Under the pieces are notes generated by a model, which made no database searches, was not told where the DNA came from, and saw nothing but the letters and a program-made list of their open reading frames with translations. A program made the translations under genes and the position numbers. From NCBI GenBank assembly GCA_020341875.1, contig CP070839.1, positions 817,799 to 824,194 on the forward strand: a DNA stretch of 6,396 nt, given 5' to 3'. Below, piece after piece: positions 1-4,977 of the stretch (its first letter is position 1; every line of letters starts with the position of its first letter). The DNA is from Candidatus Zixiibacteriota bacterium. Lineage in GTDB: Bacteria > Zixibacteria > MSB-5A5 > SM1-73.

Positions 1-1
1 T

Positions 2-151
2 AATTATCTCTACAAAAACGGACCGGCGCCCGTTCCCCCGCAGTGCGGCGATCCGAATGATGATTGCGTAATAAACGTGGCAGATATCGTCTATCTGCTG
101 AACTATCTATATCGGGGTGGGGACGCTCCCCTTCCGGGATGCACCCCATAA
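2..151 (+). CDS. C-terminal end of a dockerin-repeat (secreted) protein, partial
   Basis: Only the last 49 codons are in the window; the gene enters from the left and ends at TAA 149-151. The visible peptide holds the tail of one dockerin-like repeat (NYLYKNGPAP) and one whole repeat (CGDPNDDCVINVADIVYLLNYLYRGG, here broken by position: residues 15-40) ending DAPLPGCTP. The Asp/Asn-rich calcium loop (D17, N19, D20, D21), the INVADIV core and the LLNYLYRGG helix are typical of type I dockerin duplicated motifs. Such tails sit at the C-terminus of large secreted proteins, including peptidases and glycosidases, in many candidate phyla that lack a true cellulosome. The function of the main body cannot be judged. 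Two cysteines flank the repeat (C15 and C47) and could form a disulfide. Confidence 0.8.
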   Translation, partial: NYLYKNGPAPVPPQCGDPNDDCVINVADIVYLLNYLYRGGDAPLPGCTP

Positions 152-173
152 GCTTTTGTTCTGACGCGAACCT

Positions 174-199
174 GTAGGGGCGGAGCTTTAGCTCCGCCC
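174..199 (+). repeat. Dispersed palindromic repeat, copy 1; possible terminator of the dockerin gene
   Basis: GTAGGGGCGGAGC, a TTTA loop, then GCTCCGCCC form a perfect 9-bp stem (178-186 with 191-199) and a 4-nt loop. It lies between two convergent genes (ends at 151 and 205). On the plus strand it is followed by TTCTCTT, so it could terminate the dockerin transcript. On the minus strand no T-tract follows. A nearly identical copy lies in opposite orientation at 885-910, so this is a dispersed repeat and not just a local terminator. Confidence 0.7.
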
Positions 200-204
200 T
201 TCTC

Positions 205-438
205 TTACTGAGGCGGCTGGAATCTATCCTTCTGTTCCGCCTCCTGCTTCTTCTCCCTCTTCACCACCGCTCCTATCAGAAGCGCGATACCGATAACCAC
301 CAGGATCAGAGGCCACATGGTGCCGAAGTCAGGGATGATCTCCAGGTTCGCCAGGAGAAACACGACTCCCAGACCCAATACTATCCGCCCCCCGATCACC
401 ATGCCGTGACGGTCTTCCTTCTTATCCGGACAATTCAT
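205..438 (-). CDS. Small two-TM membrane protein, LiaI/LiaF-like transmembrane region
   Basis: A 77-aa protein with two hydrophobic helices, about residues 13-31 (MVIGGRIVLGLGVVFLLAN) and 41-59 (MWPLILVVIGIALLIGAVV), joined by a short loop with the LEIIPDFGTMWPLILVVIG pattern. This matches the LiaI-LiaF-like transmembrane domain, where a first G-rich helix is followed by a W-P-L-ILI-x-IG second helix. The tail from residue 60 is charged and cytosolic (KREKKQEAEQKDRF). The start is firm: AAAGGAGGA (443-450, minus strand) lies at good spacing before the ATG. In Firmicutes this domain occurs in LiaI and LiaF, which act in cell-envelope stress signalling; small stand-alone versions are widespread and their role is unknown. 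It is monocistronic here and converges on the dockerin gene. I found no convincing promoter upstream on the minus strand. Confidence 0.8.
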   Translation of the reverse strand: MNCPDKKEDRHGMVIGGRIVLGLGVVFLLANLEIIPDFGTMWPLILVVIGIALLIGAVVKREKKQEAEQKDRFQPPQ

Positions 439-597
439 GAGTCCTCCTTTTCAGGTTCAGTTCTCTTTACGTGAATATAACATTCTTTGTTACAGGGGGC
501 CACAGAAAAGCCGTGTGCGGAATATCCTCGAGGCGACCAACTGCGAACCCCCCATCCAGGATCAGCCTTAGATCCTTCCGTGAGATGAAAATTCTCC

Positions 598-627
598 TTG
601 ACAGATCGGCCCCAGAACCGATATAAT
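598..627 (+). promoter_or_regulatory. Consensus sigma-70 promoter of the 30-aa peptide unit
   Basis: TTGACA at 598-603 and TATAAT at 622-627 are both perfect consensus hexamers with an 18-bp spacer. Transcription should start near 634. The about 160 bp before it (439-597) shows no gene I can support. Confidence 0.85.
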
Positions 628-639
628 CAGTACAGAATT

Positions 640-671
640 GGGCCGCCAGCCAATGTTTAACTGAGCGGTCC
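640..671 (+). other. 5' hairpin in the leader of the 30-aa peptide transcript
   Basis: GGGCCGC (640-646) pairs with GCGGTCC (665-671, one G-T), extended by CAG (647-649) with CTG (661-663) around an 11-nt loop. With transcription starting near 634 this hairpin caps the 5' end of the RNA. It may stabilise the transcript or be part of a regulatory leader. Confidence 0.5.
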
Positions 672-682
672 TAAACCCTCAA

Positions 683-716
683 CCAATTTTGCCTCTACGG
701 GAGGTGAGTAAATTGG
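683..716 (+). promoter_or_regulatory. Hairpin that sequesters the ribosome binding site and TTG start
   Basis: CCAATTT (683-689) is the exact reverse complement of AAATTGG (710-716), which contains the TTG start codon. Inside it CCTC (692-695) pairs with GAGG (701-704), the core of the Shine-Dalgarno GGAGGTGA. Both the ribosome site and the start are therefore in a stem. The AU-rich outer stem would open easily with heat or a trans factor. This is visible pairing only; no folding energy was computed. Confidence 0.45.
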
Positions 717-805
717 CAGGAAAAGGTTGCGGAACCCGCAAGCCGTGTGGAACCAAGAAGCCAGCCAAGAAGGCTAAAGGAACCAAGGCGAAGAAGAAAA
801 AGTAG
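713..805 (+). CDS. 30-residue lysine-rich, two-cysteine peptide, family unknown
   Basis: The frame from TTG 713 to TAG 803-805 gives MAGKGCGTRKPCGTKKPAKK followed by AKGTKAKKKK. It has 13 Lys/Arg in 30 residues and no acidic residue, two cysteines (C6, C12), a repeated CGT(R/K)KP motif and an AKK/AKGTKAKK tail like those of histone-H1-like or nucleic-acid-binding tails. The start is chosen because GGAGGTGA (700-707) lies at ideal distance from TTG. A GTG at 704 is in frame and would add MSK before the Leu, but its only ribosome site abuts it. Its own promoter (598-627) and terminator (831-869) make it a complete monocistronic unit, which supports it being real. It could bind RNA, DNA or a metal; none of this is shown. 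The transcript of about 235 nt might also act as a regulatory RNA. I know no named family. Confidence 0.6.
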   Translation: MAGKGCGTRKPCGTKKPAKKAKGTKAKKKK

Positions 806-830
806 TAAAGTTCACTCAAGTTGATTTCAG

Positions 831-869
831 AAGGCTCTCGGACGAGGTGTTCGAGAGCCTTTCTCTTTT
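831..869 (+). terminator. Strong intrinsic terminator of the 30-aa peptide unit
   Basis: AAGGCTCTCG (831-840) pairs perfectly with CGAGAGCCTT (852-861), with further G-T and A-T closing of the loop, and is followed by TCTCTTTT (862-869). It starts 25 bp after the peptide stop codon. Confidence 0.88.
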
Positions 870-884
870 CCGCTAAGACTCTCC

Positions 885-910
885 GGGCGGAGCTGAAGCT
901 CCGCCCCTAC
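885..910 (-). repeat. Dispersed palindromic repeat, copy 2 (inverted)
   Basis: On the minus strand this reads GTAGGGGCGGAGC, TTCA, GCTCCGCCC, differing from copy 1 (174-199) only in the loop. The 9-bp stem is 885-893 with 898-906. No T-tract follows on the plus strand (CTACTGTC), so termination is less likely than for copy 1. Confidence 0.7.
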
Positions 911-937
911 TGTCTCCCACCAATCAGCGATACTGAT

Positions 938-964
938 GTGACGCCACGATGATGTGGAAGTCAC
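938..964. other. Imperfect dyad upstream of the sigma-4-like gene
   Basis: GTGAC (938-942) and GTCAC (960-964) enclose CCAC (944-947) and GTGG (954-957) around a GATGAT centre, giving a 27-bp interrupted palindrome about 65 bp before the GTG start. It could be an operator for a dimeric regulator or a leader hairpin. No clear promoter hexamers are visible in 911-1028, so its position relative to a transcription start is unknown. Confidence 0.3.
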
Positions 965-1028
965 GGTGATGATATTGCCTGCCTTCCCTCTTTCCTTACT
1001 TTTGTCCTGACAAAACAAAGGTGTACTT

Positions 1029-1631
1029 GTGAAGGATAAAAAGGAAGACAAGCGCCGTGGGCATCAGTTTGTAGATCATTACAACTCATCATTGTCCTAC
1101 GGGAGGAAAAAGAGAACTCGAATCCGCTACGTGAATCGGGTGACCAAGCTGTTTGGGCATCTGGACCTGGACATCGAGCAGAGAATCCTCGGGAGTTCCT
1201 CCCCTAACCAGGAGAGGTCGGAAAGAGAGGAACTCATCGACCACGAGGTCAGATCGGCTGTGGAGAAACTCTTACCGAGAGAAAAGCAATTCGTCGAGCT
1301 TTTCCATTTTCAGTTCCGGAGCTATCAGGAGATAGCCCGGATTATGAAAAAGAAGACTCACAAGCTGGAGAGGCTCCACCAGAGGGCGCTGGGCAAATTA
1401 CGAATCCTTCTGGCCAATTTCGTGAAGGAGCAATTCAAATTCGAGCTCCCGCAGAAGACAGATTGCATTATCTGCAACAGTCCTTTCAGAGGAGAAATGG
1501 ATGAGTTAATCAAAGGAAAAAAGGACGAAGAGACTTATGCCCGGCTGATTAAGACTTTCAGGCAAAAGTACGGTATCAACGTAAGGACGCCACAGACCAT
1601 AATCGGGCACAGGAGGAAACATATGGTTTAA
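1029..1631 (+). CDS. Sigma-70 region-4-like HTH protein with C-terminal CxxC...HxxxH module
   Basis: A 200-aa protein in two parts. Residues 74-131 (EVRSAVEKLLPREKQFVEL, then SYQEIARIMKKKTHKLERLHQRALGKLR) follow the sigma-70 region 4 pattern: LPxREKxxxxL, then a helix-turn-helix with YxEIA and a basic recognition helix. Residues 146-198 hold C146xxC149, an FRGEMDELIKG helix and GHRRKH with H194 and H198. This resembles the widespread CxxC...(E/D)x(D/E)xxLxxG...HxxKH zinc-binding HTH module. The N-terminal 40 residues are very basic. Sigma regions 1-3 are missing, so it is not a full sigma factor; a DNA-binding regulator or phage/mobile-derived protein is likelier. The GTG start has only a modest AAAGG at 1017-1021, but an in-frame stop at 1008-1010 excludes longer forms and there is no early ATG. 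The next gene on this strand, 143 bp on, is another DNA-binding protein. Confidence 0.7.
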   Translation: MKDKKEDKRRGHQFVDHYNSSLSYGRKKRTRIRYVNRVTKLFGHLDLDIEQRILGSSSPNQERSEREELIDHEVRSAVEKLLPREKQFVELFHFQFRSYQEIARIMKKKTHKLERLHQRALGKLRILLANFVKEQFKFELPQKTDCIICNSPFRGEMDELIKGKKDEETYARLIKTFRQKYGINVRTPQTIIGHRRKHMV

Positions 1632-1690
1632 GGAACAGACGGCGGAAAACAGTACACAGTAGGCAGGCAAGACCTTTGGTTCTAGAGCTT

Positions 1691-1754
1691 TTGAACCCTT
1701 GTCCCCTTGAACCCTCGGACCCTTGTGCCTTTGAAGCTTTGGACTCTTGAACCT
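1691..1754. repeat. Degenerate 8-bp tandem repeat (TTGAACCC type), eight units
   Basis: Read in steps of eight: TTGAACCC, TTGTCCCC, TTGAACCC, TCGGACCC, TTGTGCCT, TTGAAGCT, TTGGACTC, TTGAACCT, then TTAATTTA leading into the ribosome site of the next gene. The period holds for 64 bp without a slip although units differ at several positions. It fills much of the gap between the sigma-4-like and ribbon-helix-helix genes. The rest of that gap (1632-1690) shows nothing else I can name. Confidence 0.75.
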
Positions 1755-1774
1755 TTAATTTAAGGGAGGTTGAC

Positions 1775-2062
1775 ATGACCGAACCTATCGCCAAGCTGCG
1801 CGGCGAGCACTGTCTGAATGTCTTCGTCTCCTACCAGTTAAAACAGAGGATAATGAAGCTGGCGGAGAAATACGACCGCACCATGGCGGACATGGTCAGG
1901 ACCCTCATCAAAGTGGGCATTCCCGTGATGCAAGGCCTCACAGAAGCCGAGGAGAGAATGCTGAGAGATTCAATCGACTGGGCCAGGAAAGCAAGGAAGG
2001 TTAAGCAGATGAAAATCGAGGAGGAGGGCTACGAGGATAGTCAGCTGAAGACCGAGGTTTAG
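1775..2062 (+). CDS. Ribbon-helix-helix DNA-binding protein
   Basis: A 95-aa protein. Residues 14-52 (LNVFVSYQLKQRIMKLAEKY, then DRTMADMVRTLIKVGIPVM) give the ribbon-helix-helix order: a short beta strand LNVFVS, helix A QLKQRIMKLAEKYDR, a turn with T36, and helix B MADMVRTLIKVGI. This is the fold of CopG/Arc/MetJ-type repressors and many antitoxins, which bind DNA as dimers through the strand. Residues 54-95 form a charged helical tail (LTEAEERMLRDSIDWARKARK) that may mediate dimer or partner contacts. The start is well set by GGGAGGT (1764-1770) four bases before the ATG. No toxin gene overlaps or follows, so a plain regulator fits better than an antitoxin. It could act on its own upstream region or on the downstream transport operon, whose promoter is 26 bp past its stop. 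Its target is unknown. Confidence 0.75.
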   Translation: MTEPIAKLRGEHCLNVFVSYQLKQRIMKLAEKYDRTMADMVRTLIKVGIPVMQGLTEAEERMLRDSIDWARKARKVKQMKIEEEGYEDSQLKTEV

Positions 2063-2087
2063 AGCCACCCATATCGCAAAATATGTC

Positions 2088-2116
2088 TTGACAAGTCCAG
2101 ATGCATTCCATATAAT
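2088..2116 (+). promoter_or_regulatory. Consensus sigma-70 promoter of the riboswitch/transport operon
   Basis: TTGACA (2088-2093), a 17-bp spacer, TATAAT (2111-2116): fully consensus. Transcription should start near 2123, just before the riboswitch aptamer. With such a strong promoter, control is expected to be mainly at the riboswitch terminator. Confidence 0.92.
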
Positions 2117-2136
2117 TGCGCTCAACATTGCACGAA

Positions 2137-2284
2137 GTCGCCTAATCCCCTGTACCGTATGGTGCACGGGAGCGGAGGGACCAAGAAGGTTTTCCGGGGC
2201 GAATCCTCCCCGCCAAAGGCGGGGGGTAGGGTTAGCTCTTAACCCGAGCCCGACAGCTAACTTCGCAGGCGTGAAGAGAGGAAC
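2137..2284 (+). promoter_or_regulatory. Cyclic di-AMP riboswitch (ydaO/yuaA leader), aptamer
   Basis: The conserved blocks of this riboswitch class appear in order: GCCTAATCC (2140-2148), a short ACC/GGT hairpin, ACGGGAGCGGAGGGACCAA (2166-2184), GGGGCGAATCC, a variable GC-rich stem (2206-2214 with 2218-2226, AAA loop), TAGGG, a GGGTTA/TAACCC hairpin (2229-2245), CCCGACAGCTAACTTCGCAGGC (in 2249-2270) and GAAGAGAGGA. P1 is CGCC 2139-2142 with GGCG 2268-2271. This agrees block by block with what I remember of the Thermoanaerobacter ydaO aptamer used for crystal structures. In this class two c-di-AMP molecules bind and favour termination, lowering expression of K+ transport, osmotic or cell-wall genes. 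The placement between promoter and intrinsic terminator supports an OFF switch. A possible antiterminator pairs GAGAGG and AAC (2276-2284) with GTT and CCTCTC (2368-2378); this is inference. Confidence 0.92.
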
Positions 2285-2286
2285 GT

Positions 2287-2340
2287 GTCAACGGATTAGA
2301 CAAATCGGTCGACGGATGGACAGACGATTGATCCGTTGAA
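2287..2340. repeat. CAACGGAT palindromic element inside the riboswitch expression platform
   Basis: GTCAACGGAT (2287-2296) and ATCCGTTGA (2331-2339) form a perfect 9-bp outer stem. Inside, CAAATCG and CGATTG, and GTC and GAC, can extend the hairpin. The same GTCAACGGAT end bounds a larger element at 4800-4936. It lies between the aptamer and the terminator, so it folds as a separate stem in the leader or may influence the switch. Confidence 0.55.
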
Positions 2341-2357
2341 TCCGCTGACCGAAGTTT

Positions 2358-2409
2358 AGACCACAGAGTTCCCCTCTCCCAGACGGGTCTTCGTGGTCTT
2401 TTTTGTTTT
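2358..2409 (+). terminator. Riboswitch-controlled intrinsic terminator
   Basis: AGACCAC (2358-2364) pairs with GTGGTCT (2393-2399), extended past one mismatch by GAG (2366-2368) with CTT (2389-2391), and is followed by TTTTTGTTTT (2400-2409). It lies about 75 bp after the aptamer and 27 bp before the permease start, the expected place for a transcriptional expression platform. Confidence 0.88.
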
Positions 2410-2435
2410 CAGGGAGGAGTTAGCGAAAACAGGCT

Positions 2436-4013
2436 ATGGCTACTAATGCAAAGACCGTTCCCGGGCAGGGAAAATCAGAGCTGAGACGTGACGTCACTGT
2501 CTGGGGCTCCTACATGTGGGGCTTCGCCGACGTGGGGGCAGACACCTACGTTGCCTTAGGCTTGGTCATGGCCTACGCCCAGGGAGCCACCAGCCTGGTG
2601 TTCGCCATGGCCGGAATCGTCTACATAATGATAGGCTTGGCCTACACTGAGCTGGCCGCGGCCTATCCGGTAGCTGGAGGAGGATCCTACTTCACTCTTC
2701 GAGGCTTGGGCGACTTCTGGGGCTTTGTGGCTGGGTCTGCTCTGCTTTTGGACTACACCATCGACATCGCCCTTTTCGCCACGGCCTCTGCCGGCTATAT
2801 TAACTTCTTCATGCCCTACATCATAGGTCGCGACATAGCCAGTTTCGTCACCACCATAGGACCGTTCCACAACATCAATCCGGTCTGGTGTGCGGAGACC
2901 CTTATTCTGATAGGATTCTTGATCTGGTTGAACATCCGGGGTATACGGGAATCTTCATTCGTAAATGAGGTGATAGGCGCGGTGGTTATTGCCACCGAGT
3001 CGGCCCTGGTTATCCTGGCATTCCTTTTTGCCTGGCGACCTGAGCTTCTGGTTCACCAGTGGAATACCCAATTCCCCTCGGTTCACAACCTGATGTACGG
3101 CTCGTCCATTGCCATCATATCATTTGTGGGACTGGAATCGATCTCCGAGGTGGCGCAGGAGACCAGACGTCCGGCCACGGTCATACCACGCACCTCAATC
3201 ACCCTGATCTTTACGGTCTTCATCTTCGCCGTGGCTTTTTCTACGCTGGGTTTAGGAATCCTGCCCTGGCAGGAATTCGCCGCCAACATCGACAATCCGG
3301 TGGCAGTCTTAGCTGAAGCCATACCTTTCATCGGGCTGATAGCCGGACCCTTCGCGGCAGCGCTGGGTGCGTTGATACTCTTCATCTCGGCCAATACAGG
3401 GATAGTAGGCTCGTCCAGGTTGACTTATTATCTGGGCAAGTTCGGCATCATCAGTTCCTGGTTTGATTCGGTTCATCCCAAATACAAGACGCCCATTCGG
3501 ACCATCTTAGTCTTCGCCGGAATCGGAGTATTGGAGACCATCCTCTCCTTCCTTACTCCGTCCGCCATGGACACGCTGGCCAACATGTATGCCTTCGGCG
3601 CCACCTTAGGATATACCATGGTTTTCATAGCCCTGATAAAACTGCGGTTCTCCGAACCCTGGACTCCCAGGCCCTATAAGATGCCTCTGAACATAAAGCT
3701 GAAATACAAGGGGCGAAGAGTCCTCTTCCCTGTTCTGGGGGTAATCGGAATGCTGGGAGTCAGCACCATTCTGTTTATGGTGGTCCTGACCCACGATATC
3801 GGACGAATCGCTGGACCCGCCTGGGTTATCTTGTGTTTTGGCTACTACGCCTGGTATCGAAGGTCCCGAGGGCTGCCCATCTTCAGGAGCATAGAGCATA
3901 ATTGGGAGAAGCAGCAGATGGATGTTTTGAGCTCGGCAGAGGAATTCGATCTGTTAGAGAAGTATAAGCTGGCCTTAGCGGAACGGGATAAAAAGAGAGT
4001 GGAGCTAAAGTGA
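2436..4013 (+). CDS. APC-superfamily permease, probable c-di-AMP-controlled K+ (KimA-like) or amino acid transporter
   Basis: A 525-aa membrane protein with about twelve hydrophobic helices, the APC norm. Family marks are the helix 1 segment WGFADVGADTYVALGL (residues 28-43), AYTELAAAYPVAGGGSYF (69-86), SFVGLESISEVAQETRRP (229-246) leading to VIPR (249-252), HPKYKTP (347-353) and TPRPYKMP (410-417). Residues 477-525 are a charged cytosolic tail. Family members carry amino acids, polyamines or, in KimA, potassium with protons. KimA of Bacillus (ydaO) is the gene that named this riboswitch, so K+ import is favoured by the leader and by the two downstream TrkA proteins; sequence alone does not settle the substrate. 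The start is oddly placed: GGGAGGAG (2412-2419) is 16 nt upstream of ATG, with only AACAGG close by, but an in-frame TAG at 2421 forbids an earlier start. The stop overlaps the next gene. Confidence 0.85.
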   Translation: MATNAKTVPGQGKSELRRDVTVWGSYMWGFADVGADTYVALGLVMAYAQGATSLVFAMAGIVYIMIGLAYTELAAAYPVAGGGSYFTLRGLGDFWGFVAGSALLLDYTIDIALFATASAGYINFFMPYIIGRDIASFVTTIGPFHNINPVWCAETLILIGFLIWLNIRGIRESSFVNEVIGAVVIATESALVILAFLFAWRPELLVHQWNTQFPSVHNLMYGSSIAIISFVGLESISEVAQETRRPATVIPRTSITLIFTVFIFAVAFSTLGLGILPWQEFAANIDNPVAVLAEAIPFIGLIAGPFAAALGALILFISANTGIVGSSRLTYYLGKFGIISSWFDSVHPKYKTPIRTILVFAGIGVLETILSFLTPSAMDTLANMYAFGATLGYTMVFIALIKLRFSEPWTPRPYKMPLNIKLKYKGRRVLFPVLGVIGMLGVSTILFMVVLTHDIGRIAGPAWVILCFGYYAWYRRSRGLPIFRSIEHNWEKQQMDVLSSAEEFDLLEKYKLALAERDKKRVELK

Positions 4014-4258
4014 GTTTCTTCAGGCCCGGTCAGTCCTCGCACTCCATGCCTGACAGGCTGAGCAGGACCGACTATTACCAGATCGTCACCAGCGCACTGA
4101 TGGTAGTGCTGGGGGCGGTAATTTTGATTCGATCGCTGGCCGGTCCGATAACCCTAATGACATTGTTGGTGGGTGGCGGATTCCTGGCTTTGGGCGTTTA
4201 CCGACTCAACTTCGTAGTCAAATACGTCAGAGAGAAGAGGAAATGCAGCCACAGGTGA
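4010..4258 (+). CDS. Small two-TM membrane protein in the permease operon, unknown function
   Basis: An 82-aa protein starting at GTG, whose first codon overlaps the permease stop (GTGA, 4010-4013), with GGAG at 4001-4004 as ribosome site. An ATG at codon 13 is possible but has a poorer ribosome site. Two hydrophobic segments are visible, about residues 23-44 (YQIVTSALMVVLGAVILIRSLA) and 47-66 (ITLMTLLVGGGFLALGVYRL), followed by a basic tail (VKYVREKRKCSHR). The positive-inside rule predicts both ends in the cytosol. I recognise no family. Translational coupling to the permease in front and a 16-bp overlap with the USP gene behind suggest a subunit or assembly factor of the transporter, or a link between permease and USP protein; that role is inference. 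Confidence 0.75.
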   Translation: MSFFRPGQSSHSMPDRLSRTDYYQIVTSALMVVLGAVILIRSLAGPITLMTLLVGGGFLALGVYRLNFVVKYVREKRKCSHR

Positions 4259-4800
4259 CATTTCTGGGAGCGGCGCTGGCTGCTCTGTTTACCATATCCA
4301 TGGGTTATCTTCTGTGGTGGATGCTCCATCCTCCCAAACAGATTCAGCCTGCGGTGGCCAAGGCCCGGCACGCCGTGGGAGCTTTCAAGCGAATCTTGGT
4401 GCCCACATCCGGAGTGCCTTATTCCGAAAAAGGAATCGAGTTGGCCTGCCGCCTGGGAACCGAACAGGAAGCAGAGATAGTGCTCACCTATGTGCTGGAG
4501 ATCCCCAGGACCCTGCCTTTGAATGCACCCATTCCGGAGGCGGAGAAGGAGGCCGAGGAGGCCTTAATCAGAGGAAAGGAGATCGTGGAACTCCATCGTT
4601 TGATTCCGATTGTCAAGCTGGAAAGAGCCAGGGAGGCAGGCGAAGGAATAGTCAAGGTTGCCAAGGATAACGACGTAGACGTGATCGTTCTGGGAATGCG
4701 TCCCACCTGGCGGGGAACCCAATCCGGTTGGGGAAAGACCACTGATACCCTGCTGAGAAAAGCCCCCTGTGAGGTGGTAATTGACAAATTGCCCGGATAG
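4243..4800 (+). CDS. Membrane-anchored universal stress protein (USP) domain protein
   Basis: A 185-aa protein. Residues 6-28 (TFLGAALAALFTISMGYLLWWML) form one N-terminal membrane anchor. Residues 48-182 are a USP alpha/beta domain: FKRILVPTSGVPYSEKGIELACRLG (broken, residues 48-72), AEIVLTYVLEIP (77-88), EAGEGIVKVAKDNDVDVIVLGM (131-152) and TLLRKAPCEVVI (169-180). The nucleotide motif G-x2-G-x9-G(S/T) is altered: GMRPTWRG at 151-158, then GKTTDTLL, so ATP or AMP-type binding is possible but not certain. USP domains are often fused to transporters of the APC and antiporter families as a C-terminal regulatory domain; here an equivalent domain is a separate anchored protein. Start ATG 4243 has AGAAGAGG just upstream and lies within the previous gene. 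Likely role: cytosolic nucleotide sensor tethered near the permease (inference). Confidence 0.82.
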   Translation: MQPQVTFLGAALAALFTISMGYLLWWMLHPPKQIQPAVAKARHAVGAFKRILVPTSGVPYSEKGIELACRLGTEQEAEIVLTYVLEIPRTLPLNAPIPEAEKEAEEALIRGKEIVELHRLIPIVKLERAREAGEGIVKVAKDNDVDVIVLGMRPTWRGTQSGWGKTTDTLLRKAPCEVVIDKLPG

Positions 4801-4936
4801 TCAACGGATCAAGCGGGTGCCCCGACGGGTTCATCCAATGCCGCAACGGATACAACGGATTGCCATCCGTTTAGTCCGTCCAGACGGACGCCCCCGGACG
4901 GGTCCGTATGGGCGTCCGGGCGTTTCATCCGTTGAC
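4800..4936. repeat. CAACGGAT palindromic element between the USP and trkA genes
   Basis: GTCAACGGAT (4800-4809) and ATCCGTTGAC (4927-4936) are perfect 10-bp inverted ends of a 137-bp element that begins at the USP stop codon. Inside are two more CAACGGAT direct copies (4844-4851, 4853-4860), the hairpin GTCCGTC/GACGGAC (4874-4880 with 4883-4889) and the larger hairpin CGGACGCCC/GGGCGTCCG (4885-4893 with 4910-4918) with an inner CGGAC/GTCCG. The two hairpins share bases and exclude each other. No T-tract follows, so termination is not indicated. No open frame of note or promoter is visible in 4801-4977. Confidence 0.6.
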
Positions 4937-4977
4937 CGATCACTCATATCTGTTGACCATCTTATAGGAGAATCCTT

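Noticed and set aside
466..675. Stop-to-stop open frame on the minus strand whose translation looks protein-like (ends AFLWPPVTKNVIFT)
   Set aside because: It has no ATG, GTG or TTG start with a ribosome site and overlaps the perfect promoter and leader hairpin of the 30-aa unit on the other strand. Its length is within chance.
1576..1794. Minus-strand ORF with a repetitive Ser/Lys/Gly-rich protein
   Set aside because: It only translates the 8-bp tandem repeat and overlaps the ends of two well-supported plus-strand genes.
2088..2339. Plus-strand ORF of 83 codons over the riboswitch
   Set aside because: It starts within the promoter and translates the conserved aptamer RNA; no ribosome site.
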